Source: Symsagittifera roscoffensis
Lineage: Eukaryota; Xenacoelomorpha; Acoela; Convolutidae
Length of the DNA stretch: 64,000 nucleotides
Assembly: GCF_963678635.1 (NCBI RefSeq)
Contig: NC_087062.1
Location: 61,423,584-61,487,583, forward strand
Direction of reading: 5' to 3'
A program made the position numbers and the translations under genes. Below are positions 12,301 to 24,300 of the stretch, in pieces (position 1 is the first letter of the stretch; the number at the start of each line of letters is the position of its first letter). The notes under the pieces are model-generated. The model was given only the letters and a program-made list of their open reading frames with translations, had not been told where the DNA came from and ran no database searches.

Positions 12301-15300
12301 GAAGGGTGCACCTGACATTTTTTATGGAACCTTTGCATTTTTATTTCTGGTTGACTTATAAGCCATAGCGTTTTTTGTTGTATCTTGTTTATTGGTGGCT
12401 AGTTCCTTTTTCTTGAAAAAACAGGTATTATGAATATGCATGGAATATTAGTTTTTTTGTATTTTAGACGCTTTTCTCAAAAACTTAGTTCATCAAAAAT
12501 GTGGTAGAAATGGAGAGATCGGCTACTCCGATGTGTGCGTGGACATTCTGCTAGCCTCTTTTTCTTCACCGGACGTTCTAGACCTTCAGAAATTTCATTG
12601 TTTGGATTTTGACCCATTTTGTTTGTTTTGATTTTCTACCATAAGAAATCTGAGTTCAATATAAAAAGCGTGTTATGGGGATCTAGCTTGCATAGACTGC
12701 CGAGCCCTAGTCTTGGAAGAAAATTTTTTTTTGACTTTTTGTTCAAATTTTGAATCTTTGCCGTTTTTTGGTCATTTTTTCCTTTTTTTCCTTTTTGTCA
12801 AATCGGAGGCTACGCGCCTAGTAAAAAATAACAGTACGAGGCCAAACTGTGTATTTTTTGAATTGCAAGTGGATTCCGCAACAGGTCGAAAACAGATTTG
12901 TCGCGGAATCTGCGTCATTGCTAGTTTTTTTTAATCTTCTTTGCTGTTTGCTGTTTTGGATTCCACTAACAGCTAAAACACTGTATTGCTGAAAATCACT
13001 CCAAAATTAGGCAAATTAGCCAAATCCATAGCTGAAATTACAAAATCCACAACAAAATTTGCGGAATTGGGAACAGTTTGTGGGATCCACAAACAAATTT
13101 TGATATACATGAATCGCCTTAAAATATTTACAGTTTTGACGTTTTGCGTTTTCTTTATGGTTCTTATCAAAAAAATACTTTCAAATCTGAGATAAAAATG
13201 CTTATTTGGAAAAAAATAAGCAAACAATTTTCACTGCACAAGCAGCTACGCATTTATTTTTCTACGCCCTAATTTTTTGTAGAAAGTTCGTTTTTAACTT
13301 TTGGACTTTTCGACGTTTTTTGGAAACTATTGTCCAAAACCATTCTTTAAAATTTATTATAAAGGCTTCTATCGAAGGAACAGGTGCTAGTAGAATTATC
13401 TGTGGCTACTTCTTAGTTTTCATAGAACAACAAGGTTCATCAGCAAAAAATCAATGTTTCGGTGTTTCGATATTTTTTCGATAATACTGCCAAAAATAAT
13501 ATCAAGGTTTAAATTAAAAACACGTTTGCAGGAAAGTTTCGTTTTTTTAGCAGCTGTATGGTGGAAAATCAGAACAATTAACGGGCGTGATCAGCGATTT
13601 AACGTGTGAGCAGCGATCTAGTCTTCATCTCATCTTAGTTTCGTGTTAAGATCGCAATATTTTTTGCACGTTAACCTTCGCCAAATTAGCAATTTTTAAA
13701 CTCCATAACATTCTTTAAAACGCTTAGATAAAAAGTCAAAAATTGACTTAATAAACCGCCCCAAGCATAAACTTTCCATCGTTGTCTTTGAAAGTCGAAA
13801 CAATAACAAAAATTTGTATCCACACAGCTGGAGGGCAGCAGGGAGAGACGGAGGGGAAGCAGCAGCAGTTATGGAAGGCCCTGGCTGCTATTTTGCACAT
13901 TGGCCAGATCCAGTTTGTCAAGCAGGGAGGATCCAAAGGGGGAACAAGTGGGAGCAGTGGAGGGGGTAAAGGGAGTGGAAAGGGAAAGGGAGCGACCACT
14001 TCAGCTGCCAATAACGCAGATAAAAGCTCCTCGTCCTCACCTACGGTTGAGGTAATATGCTCACCCCACAGTAAAAACACGTATTTTGGCAGTGAAATTT
14101 GAAAACATTCAATTTGTTTGGCGAAATCAAAATTCTACAAATTTCCCATAAAAGGTTTTTTAGCCGAACAAAAAACCTTCAAACAAAAATGTTTCAGCTC
14201 AAAAGCTTATGTACAAATATTTTGTTGAATAATTGTAAAATTAATTCATCTTTTATCAAATTTTGCAAATAATCCGTCAACATTTCCAGTTTTAAAGAAC
14301 TTGCGATAAAAATTTGGAGAAATGATCAAACTAGCAAAGTGAGTGTTGCTACAGGTCTCCAACCTTGATTGTGTGTGGAAAGCGGAGAAGCTGTTGGGCA
14401 TCAGTGGAGAGAACGGAGGTCAAGTGGCAGCACTATTTACACACTGCACTTCAGCGGTGGATGGGGCGAGGGTTAGGAGGAGCGTGGTGAACAGACTTTA
14501 CGAGAGAGTGTTCAACAATCTAGTCGCGCATATCAATCAACAGCTCAAGGTAAAGATAAATGAGAGAAAAAACGATCGGACAAAATTTGAGGGCGCTGTA
14601 ACTTAAATCAAATAGTATAGTGAGATTTCGTTCAAAGCACATATCGCTGCAAAGGAGTGGATTTAGAGTGTAAAAATGTTGCAGCTGTTATTAGCCCGAA
14701 CTAAGGCGCACACTCGGCATGCTCTCTCCGGTGCATACACAAAAGAGCGCGTACCAAAAGAGCGCACTTTTAAATACCAAAAAAGCGCGTACCATTGTTT
14801 AAGCATTGATTAAGTACTCTCTACGAGTCTAAAAAAGTGCGCTCTCTCCGAGTCTCAGAAATGTCGCGACTTCCATCGGCTGGAGCCACAGGTCTAGAGG
14901 TGTAAGGGAAGTCTTGGGTTTTGGGGACATGGAAAAATAGTGTAGTGCTGTATGGGACTGGGTAATGGGAGCAGTTAGGGCGTTTGGTTTTATCCTTCTC
15001 ATCTAAGTATTGCGGCAGGTGCCATAGCCCGATCTTATTTGGGCGAGGATGCACCTAGTCGAGCGGAGTAGAGTCTGTTCCTCTCAGAGACTTCTGGGGG
15101 TTTTAATGGGAGAAAATTTGATGGGAGTTTAACTTATGTTTTCTTGAGTATGTGTTTTAGGAGCGTTACAAGGTTGTGATTTACAAAAAAAAAAACCTAA
15201 TTGTTTTTAATCAGTCGGAGAGCTTCACTTGTTTGCTTCGATAAAAAGCGGTGGGAGATTTTTTGTAATGTATAAAAAATTTGGGCGTCGTTTAAAGATG

Positions 15301-18300
15301 GCGGCTGCATGGGCCCAAGCTGGACAAGCGTACCGAGCATTGGTTTTACTAATAATTCATTAGTAACCATTTGATTTTCTTTCGACTGATCCCAATTAGC
15401 ACAGTATTTTTTTGGCCAATATCCTGCGCAAGATTCTTCTTGCAGTTCGCTTGCCGTGTTCAGAAAAGTTTAGGGATGGTCCAAAAAATACCAAAATTGT
15501 TGGGTCGTTTTCTTCTGATAGAAATGTGTCGCACGTTATTGCTTTGGGTTTAATGTTGAAATATGTAATGTGATGTGAGAAAAACAACTTTTTGGGAAAA
15601 AATTAAATGATCTTCTGATGAAAAAGTAATGTACTTTAATAAAATAAACACTTAGGGTGGCGGAGGCAAACTTTATGTCGCGCGATTGGGCGAACAAATC
15701 AAGGGGGGCTTTGTCGCCCTCAGAGATTAGACAGGTGAGAATCCAAAGAGTCCTTTTTAGTATTAGCTTCCGACATTCATTTTTGGACAACTGAACTTAA
15801 ATTTTTCCAAAAGTGGCTTCTTAATTTAAAGATGGGAGCACACGCCACTGTAATGCCATCAGTGGCCTAGTTTTTAGTCAACCTAACAATAAAATTTCGA
15901 AAAAAAACTCTGCCGAGTTTACATTTAGATCCCTCAAGAAAATTGTAGACTGTTCATTCATCTCTCGGCCAGGTGGAAAGAATGTCGGTTCAATTCTAAT
16001 TAATCTTTAACTAATACTTGCTTAATTTGCATTCATGCTCATCATTGTACCGGTCAGTGTTCAGGTCGACAGGTCGGGTGCAAGTTAAGAAAAGGAAATT
16101 CAGAGGGTAATAATAGGTGGTAATTTTGAGTCCAGTGCCTGCATTAATCTTCAGAACTATTAGGCATAATATAGTCATTTCATTTAATACATTACTCTGC
16201 CAAATGAAATGCTATTCAAAAACTCAAACTTTACATTCTTTTGCCAAAAAATTTAGCTTTTAAACTATATTATAAATAATGCGCGAAGTATAAGAAAAAG
16301 CTATCCAGCTATTGAAATTGAACCTACCACCTATTGTAACATATCACCACTCAGGGTGCATAGCAAAATCTGAAATTCACCTTGTGTACTGGCCAATTCA
16401 ATGTCATCGAACCCAAAAATTTTTAAAACCAATTTTGGTTAATTTTTTGTCTTCTGATTATAGTTTTTTTTGGTGAAATTAAGTTTTAAGTAAACAAATT
16501 GTATCAATCGTCAAGCTATAAGGATTTTGTTTTCAGATTTTTTTGTACTCATGAGCTTTGCCAACTTGATATTTTTTTGGTTTTTCAATTTGTTTTTTTT
16601 AGTTATATATTTTGCTCAGGCGAGCTCAAGTACGCATACCCGGATAGCTGAAAAGAACATCAAATATTTCTGACCATCATTAAGGTACGAAATATTTTCA
16701 ATAAAAACTATGCTTTTGAGCGTCAAAACTGGTCTAAAAAAATGCAACTTTAAATCATAAATTTAGATAGCAACAAAACGTATTTAGAAAAAAAAATTCT
16801 TAAAAAAACTTTTCATTGTTTTTTTGCTCCGTAATTTTTCCTTTTACTTTACTCTAACGAGCTTGCGAGTGTTAGTGCTTTAGTACAAACCTTCTTTTTT
16901 CTAATCTAATTCGCAAATAGAATTGTTCATTGTTTGGCGACAGAGTGTTCTTTTTTGGTGGCGCTTTTGCTATAATCACGATTTCTAGTATTGAAAATTT
17001 CATAGCATCTGTTCTCTGCTTTATGGCAAGTGTTTGTGATCTTTGAAGCGTCCGTGGCTGAGTGATAAGTATGTAAGACCAATAAGTTCTAGATAGCAGA
17101 TCGAATCCGAGACATAGCCGAAATTTTACTAATTCGACGCTTTTTTTTTTAGTTTTTCTATTGCACTTTATAGAGCTTATTTCGTCGTGTTCTCGCTAGT
17201 ATTTGCAACGCGTAGTTTCGCCATTGTGTGAAAAACTGCTATGCCCAAGGAAGCGCTAAAGGAAATTTTCCAAGTATGAAGTTTGTAAGCCTGAATGTCC
17301 TTTTTTTTAAAGAATGTTACTCGATCGCGTTATTCGCTCGAAATTCGACTGAATGTCAAAAATAGACTGAATCTCAAAATAGACTGAATGTTGCTCAAAA
17401 TAGACTGAATGTCTCAAAAACAATCTCAAAAGCTGTCGAGGAAAACTTGTCTGAATTTGTTGGTTTTTAAACTTAATTACAAATTTACTCTATATATGTA
17501 TACAGTGCTGATTTAAATTATCCGGACGAAACGAACAAAACTTGTTCAAACGCGTTTTTCTCAAATTGGGTTAAGATTAGACAAAAAGTGAAGAAGACAA
17601 AAGTTGCTTANNNNNNNNNNNNNNNNNNNNNNNNNNNNNNNNNNNNNNNNNNNNNNNNNNNNNNNNNNNNNNNNNNNNNNNNNNNNNNNNNNNNNNNNNN
17701 NNNNNNNNNNNNNNNNNNNNNNNNNNNNNNNNNNNNNNNNNNNNNNNNNNNNNNNNNNNNNNNNNNNNNNNNNNNNNNNNNNNNNNNNNNNNNNNNNNNN
17801 NNNNNNNNNNTCAAACGCGTTTTTCTCAAATTGGGTTAAGATTAGACAAAAAGTGAAGAAGACAAAAGTCTATATATATATTGTGTGTATGTATGTATGT
17901 ATGTATAAATTTAAATATATATGTCCTTAAGTTGGTAGATTGATAACTATATGCAAAGAAAAAGGCCGCTATTACAATAATGTACATTCAATTATTTAGT
18001 ATCTGGAAAACCTTGAAAAGTTTTTTTTCCAAGTTTTCAGGTATTTTCAGAGATTCTGGCCATATTTTAGCTATAATTTGTGCTTGTTATAGAAAAATTA
18101 GTATTCTGGAAAATATAGGTTTCAACTTCGATGCAATATTTGGTCATTTGGTCGTATTCTTCAAAATTTTGAGATAGAATACCATTGCCCTAATGACTGG
18201 ATGTTTAAGCTAGATTTTATGACCTATTGACTGGCAGTTAGATTATTGTTTCGACTTTCGTAACGAAAGTAACGGAATTTTTGTGCTCGGGGTGGGTTTT

Positions 18301-21300
18301 TTTCTTCAGACAAATTTCGACTTATTAATTAGCCATTTTTGACGGAATTTTTTTTACATCGTTTGAAAGCTATTGGTGTCCTAAGCTTAAATTTGAATAG
18401 ATATTTTACCTGTTATCGTTTTTGTAAGGTTAGAGGGATTTAAAAATTGCCATTTTGGCCATTTAGGGACAATTAACGCGCGATATAATTCGCGCTATTA
18501 ACGCGTAAGCGGGGATTTAATCCGTCTTAGAAATCGCTCCAAATTGGTTGAGGGAAGATTATATGCCATAATTGATTTGTTAATAGGAGCAAAATTTATA
18601 ACTTTGTACTTTATCTGGCGTAATGGGGGATGATTTTCACAAAAAAATCTCAATTAAAAAAAAATCGTTTCATTTTTATTAGTTTTAATTTTTTCATTGC
18701 TATTACTGCTCCATATACCTTAAAACGCAGTCGAAACTTTCAGGACTTCGCCCTGATACGAGCAATCTTGTTCATATTGCGAAATATGTTTGTATTTTTT
18801 TTCTCAGGTGAGGCAGAGCAAACTGGACTACGGACGTCTTTATACAGTTTCTCTAGTCGAGGCACCGGTCGGATTCACCCGACAGAGCGAGTCGGTCGGT
18901 GCCCTGCAGAGTAATTTCCTGCAAGATCTATTTGTCGGGGTGATGAACGAGGTGCTTCTACTGCAGAAACAGGCCCTCTACATGGAGGAGGGACTGCAGT
19001 GGACCCCTGTAAACTTCAATTGCCCCAAAAGATAGAACTACGACTGGTCGGGGGACTAAGTAGGGGTTGTCTCCCTCGAACCTCACAACTGATAATACGG
19101 CCGCAGCTGGTGCTAAAGAGCCTAGCACCACGGGATCACATCTGAACAAAGGCAAAACATCACAACAGCAACAACAACATCAACCGACTTCGGTCATAAT
19201 CTTAACAAGAGCAATATCACTCAAACCAGCGACAGCAAACAAAAGCCTCCGAAGAACAGTATCATGGATCTATTCCAAGCACAACGACTCAAGGTATTGT
19301 TATCGCACTACTGATTTTTACTCGACGATGTTATGGTGCCTTATGCTAGATGAACCCAACAGCTAGTGATAGGCTGGAAAAGATATGCCTTGATGTTGCT
19401 TTAATGCTCTGTGCTTCTGAAACCCAACAACAAGTGATAGGCAGGTCATGATAAGCCTTGATGTTACTTTGATACCTTGTTAGGCTATTAATATGGAACA
19501 CTTAGAGCATATAATAGCGCCTTTTCACTACCCACTTGCCCCCAAAAACGTTAGAATTAAATGGTGTGTTTATAGAGTGCCGAGGAACAACTCACTGGAG
19601 CTAATATGGTTAAACTAATCATGGACAGTTGCTCAGGATCGGAACACTTGAAAAAGAAAAGGAGGGCCAACTGGAAATAACAGCAACAATACTAACAATA
19701 ATAACCAGCAGCAAGTGGGCCAACTCATCAACACCTGAAGCTGACAAATCATCTTCAGCCGCGCTGGAAACCAGTTTACTGTTTCCCATGTGTTTGGAGA
19801 GTGCATGTACAATGCGGAAGAGATCCTCAACTCGTTCAACAGTCTCTCCTCTCAAAGTGAAGCAAAAGTCACCGACATGTTGGGAGGCATCACAAACGAG
19901 TTGGCCAAAAGCCCACTGGAGAAAGATGAAGATGGAGCACAGGTGAATTTTTTCCCTGTGAAATGTTAAACTCGAATAGATCAAAGCTGAACTCAAAAAA
20001 CAGGAGTGGGGCTTCTTTATTTTAAGGTTTCGGGCCCCTGACGACCTGCTTTTGATATTCAAAAATATTTGTTCTTTCAAGAAAGCCCCTCAAAATACGT
20101 TCTTGCCTAGAGAGCTCAGTTAATCAATTCTATCAACCCGGAATGAAAAGAATTTTTGCTTTTATTTGTACATAACATATTCCAAATTTGGAAAACCGAT
20201 TAATCAGTGTAAATTCACCCCCCTTTGATACTTTCTAAGAAATCCATTTTTTGGCCGACCGACACTAAAATTTTTCTAAAGGCGCCTTTGGCGCCAATAT
20301 ATACTAATTTTGAGGGGGGAGCGCGCGCTCCGAAAAAAACGCGATTTTACGGTCGAAATTTTTCAAAAAATGCCTTGACATTTTTTTTGAAAAATGCATT
20401 TTTTGAAAAATACTTAGTTTTTCAAAAATTGCCTAATAAAATTTTGAAAAAAAGGTCGACAAAATTTTCAAATTTTTTTGGGAAAAATCCCCCCCCCTCG
20501 AGAAATTCCTAGATCCACGCCTGCAAGTCAGCATAAAAATAATATGAGGCAGATGCGAAGCTGAGATTCGCATCATTGCGACACAACTAGATCTATTCAA
20601 AATGAATGAAAAAAGTTATGCCTGCAAACAATAGAATGCAAAAGATGCGTGCAGCACGAAAACCATTCCAAAATTTGTCAACTAAGCCGGCCCTGAGTGT
20701 AAAGTACTTTACCTCTTAAAAACGCTGAAGAATTATCCTTGGTAGAAGAACAATCATTGCTAGCTTTTTTTTCGAAATTTTAATTGATGTCTTTGCTTAT
20801 CTCGATGTCTATGTCTTGTTGGTTCTCCATTGACTGACCGTAAAATCGCGTTTTTTTCGGCGCGCGCTCCCCCTTTTAAATTAGTATAGATTGACGCCAA
20901 AGGCGCCTTTAGAAGATAGATTTTTAAGGTCAGTCGGCCAAAAATGGATATCTCGAAATAGTACAAAGTGGCGACCCTTTGGGTCGGCAGGGGGTCGAAT
21001 CCCTGAGGATGGAGGCGTCCGACCCCCTCCCCCCCCAAAAAAAAAAACCTGGTATATATGTATATATCTATTTTCACATTAAAAATTGTAGAAAAATAAG
21101 CAAGAACTTTTGAAGGTGCCTCAAGCGGTGGGTGGCCAAAAGGCCGATACTTACTGACTGGTTGAAAGTGCTCGAGTAAATTCGACATTTGAAATAAAGG
21201 TCACTTTTTAATGCATCACATTATTTACATGCATTTACCAAAACGCTATCACATGCAGTTACCAAAACGAGCTTGCGAGCATTTTTATATTTTACGAGTC

Positions 21301-24300
21301 CATTTTTATCCAACCCAGTTGCGTAAAAAAATGTTCACTTCATAAACACTTTTACTGTGTAGTATTGGCAGTTTAATAGCATGTATTGTTCTTTAAATCA
21401 AGGGCTAGTGTTTCTATCAGCGTCTCCAGCACAGTAGTGTAGGGCATTCTATATGTGTGCGGGAGACTGGGGCCTGGAAATATTGTTCTTGTTTTTTCTC
21501 TTCTTTTTTATTATTTTACTTGTTTTCACTAGCGGTAGCAAGTGTTTTGTAATCAGGAACTAGACTTTTTTTTTCCCGTAAACAGTTTTCCTTACTTTTC
21601 TTTGATTTTCGTACTTGGTTTATTTTCTTGCTTGCTGTGAAGTTTTATAATTTCCAGTGTCATTCTGGAGGTACTGTAGGTCTCTTGGCATCCAAAGGTC
21701 GGGGTTTGAGCCCTGGTCGGGTCTTAATTTTTTTTTAGCTTGAATGAATCTGAAATTTTTTTCGGGGAAAATTTGCATGGTCGGTCTATTGCTTGTCTGC
21801 TTATGTTTTGTCGGCGTAGACGACAATTTACAAATTTTTTGTGGTGCAAGTTTTTTTCCCTGTGATTGCAGAATAAGATCAAACACATTTGCAATCACAG
21901 GGGGGCAAAGTTGCACCACAAAAATTTGTAAATTATCAACTTCAACTTTCGTTTGTCTGCTTGTTTTGTCGCCTTAGTTGACAATTTGCAAATTTTTTAT
22001 GGTGCAAGCTTTTTCCCCTGTGGTTGCAAATACGTTCAAACTTATTTGCAATCACAGGAGAAAAAGCTTGCACCACAAAAAATTTGTAAATTGTCAACTA
22101 AGCCGACAAAACATAAGCAGACAAGCAATCTTATTCTGTAATTATTAAAATTATTGGCCCTGGCTTCGTGTATTTTCCTCTTTTTAGCTCTTTTTTAATT
22201 GAGAGTTCCATTCGGCCTTCATGGTTTTTGTTTATCTTGATAAACAAATCGGCTTAGTCCACTTAGTCCACTTATTTTGTGTCGTTTGAAGGGTAACATT
22301 TGGTTATGTTTAAATGATTGAGTTCGGCTGTGGGACAAAAGTTCAAAGTATTAAAACTTAATCCCTCAATGTTTTTGGCTTTTTTTTCTGTTTTCGGCTC
22401 AACAGTCGTCTACTAAATTATTGTCAGTTTAATGGCCACTCAAAAAATAACTAAAGCGTATTTAGTGCTGATATTTGTGTCACGGACTGTTCTCCTGAAA
22501 TTGAATTTTTAATTTTTTTTCCAAAAAAAAAAATTTTTTTTTCAGCATTACTTTTTAGTTAATTGTTTCTCGGTTCCTTAACAACTTTCATGCTTGTTCC
22601 CACGTGGCCTAGAGATAAGATAACGTTGTCGCTTTTGTACCCTAAGGTCCTGGGTTCGAGTCAGGACCGGATCTTGTTATTTTTCAGTTTACATGAAACT
22701 GAAATTTTATTGGTTGAATTGATTTTCCGGATTTCGTTTGTCTGCTCAAGTTGTGTCGGCTTAGTTGCCACATCACGGATTTTTATTTTGCTGTAAACAG
22801 GTTTCATGATAGTTGGAATTGTTTTTCATTGTAGTTTCAGGGGGATCGTTAATGTTCCGTTGCTAATTTAATAGGGCAATGTTTTGCTTGGAATGTTTAC
22901 CTAGAAAGAAACTTTAACGAGACCAGAAATTTTTTAGTAGATCTAGTTTTATAATACATTTTTCTTTATTGGACTTATATATTTTTTAAAATTTTTATCG
23001 CAAGTAATGCGAAGCGGACTTTTGGTCACTTGGCTTTTGGTCACTGGTGCTTGAAAAAGCAGCTTCGCACTAGTGTTATCCAATATATTCCTGAATAACT
23101 TTATGAATACTCACCTTGTTGTCACTTCCTGTTTTTTGATGCCTTATTGATTGTTTTTCTTCAAAAAAACTCTCATACGTGCGTGATTTAATATCGAAAT
23201 CATGGGTAAATGCAGTTTCGATGCGTTATGTTGCAGTGAGCATCTCCCAATAGTAGGTCGCTATTCCTTTTGCAACATAAGTCGATATCTGGTTGACATA
23301 AGATTTGACCAGACTGCCTCAGTCCAATGTGTAAAGTACTCCTATAAACCGACTACGAGTTAACTAAATTCTAATTTCATTGAAAAAAGTAATTGCATGC
23401 TGACATGATCAAGTATATACTCATTTTGCTCATATCAATTGAAACAGGCAAAAAAAGAAGTTGCGCCGTCAACCCGATGTTGGGAATCGGTATGTTGATA
23501 TTATCCTCCGTTAAATTTCTCTATGTCTCAAATTCTGCTGCTACGTTACAATCAAGTGAACCTAATCAACTTGATTGCTTGCAAAGCGTAAGTAAAACTC
23601 TGATAGCGCTAGTTTTTTATTAGGCTTCGTTATAATTGTTGAAAATCATCTGAAAAGAATTTTAAAAGTCAGTTTGGATATTCTTCATTAATAATTAGTA
23701 ATTCAATAACAGTCTATTTTGCAACTACTCGTTTTTTATACCAATTCTAGTTTTTTTTTTGTAAATGTAAGATTTTCCGAGTGACAAAACTTTTCTTGTT
23801 GCTCATTTTTGTCGGCTTTCGCCTTAGATGCAAAAAATGGCCTTGAGTTACAAAAATCAACTTTGCTTTGCGCATAGTAAAAAAGCCTCTTGTTGACTAA
23901 TTCAAGATAGTGAAATTAATAGTAAAAAGATTGACTCATGAGTAGGATGGGTGTTTAATCCTCGTATGTTGAAAGAATTTCTTCATATAGGTTTTGCAAC
24001 TTTTTTGTAACTTTTATTCAAATCTGCTTAAAGTTTAATTTTTCAGTGGTTTTTTGTATTGCAATTTTTCTTAAGTTTCTGTGAAAATTTTTGACTGAAA
24101 AAAATATAACCGGTTTTTTCTCCGGTACAGGCCTGTGTTAAAGTTTTTTATTAATATAAAAAACCAAAACGCAAACTTGAAAACTTAATTTTTTTTTTTT
24201 GGAACTTCCTGGTTTGTTTTTCTTTATTTCTAATCAAAACCTTCATAGGAAAGTCTTTGCTTGTCGCAAAGGCATGCGAAGAGAGTTAGTTTGATTTTAT

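Larger units (their letters stand above)
17100..18775 (+). repeat. Long dispersed repeat, copy 1 (interrupted)
   Basis: Parallel to 51527-52737 along its length: the SINE body, aaggaagcgctaaagg, a small tandem array of aatagactgaatgt, ccttaagttggtagattgat, gagattctggccatatttta, and finally ttactgctccata and cctgatacgagcanttt. Copy 1 is longer because it contains a Tc1-type MITE end and the N gap at about 17503-17868. Coding capacity not recognised; the origin could be a LINE tail or other retroelement. Confidence 0.85.
14052..18807 (+). other. Myosin introns 5 and 6 region
   Basis: Intron 5 (14052-14354) is AT-rich with nothing recognised. Intron 6 (14550-18807) holds repeated aaaagagcgc words (14740-14790), a tRNA-like SINE head at 17048, a long dispersed repeat 17100-18775 also found at 51527-52737, a Tc1-type MITE end and the assembly gap. 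No further exon was recognised in either. Confidence 0.6.

Noticed and set aside
13748-14080. 110-codon minus-strand open frame
   Set aside because: Antisense to myosin exon 5; its Pro/Leu-rich content merely mirrors the Gly/Ser/Lys insert.
17048-17120. Functional tRNA gene
   Set aside because: No complete cloverleaf; the same head and body recur at several loci.
19021-19035. Programmed -1 frameshift at ccccaaaag in myosin exon 7
   Set aside because: The sequence does not fit X XXY YYZ in the reading frame, no downstream structure is evident, and several other shifts nearby need another explanation.
9935-19942. Class XVIII myosin (another class with atypical ATPase motifs)
   Set aside because: The tail is a clear class I TH1 domain of the D/G type with no coiled coil, and the motor aligns best with MYO1D segments.
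20760-21188. 142-codon minus-strand open frame with GFDPLPTQRV
   Set aside because: The peptide recurs in the hAT MITE copies at 30.5 and 37.8 kb and comes from noncoding MITE sequence.
22597-22672. Functional tRNA gene
   Set aside because: A and B box-like parts are present but the acceptor and anticodon stems do not pair, and the segment belongs to a dispersed SINE-like family.
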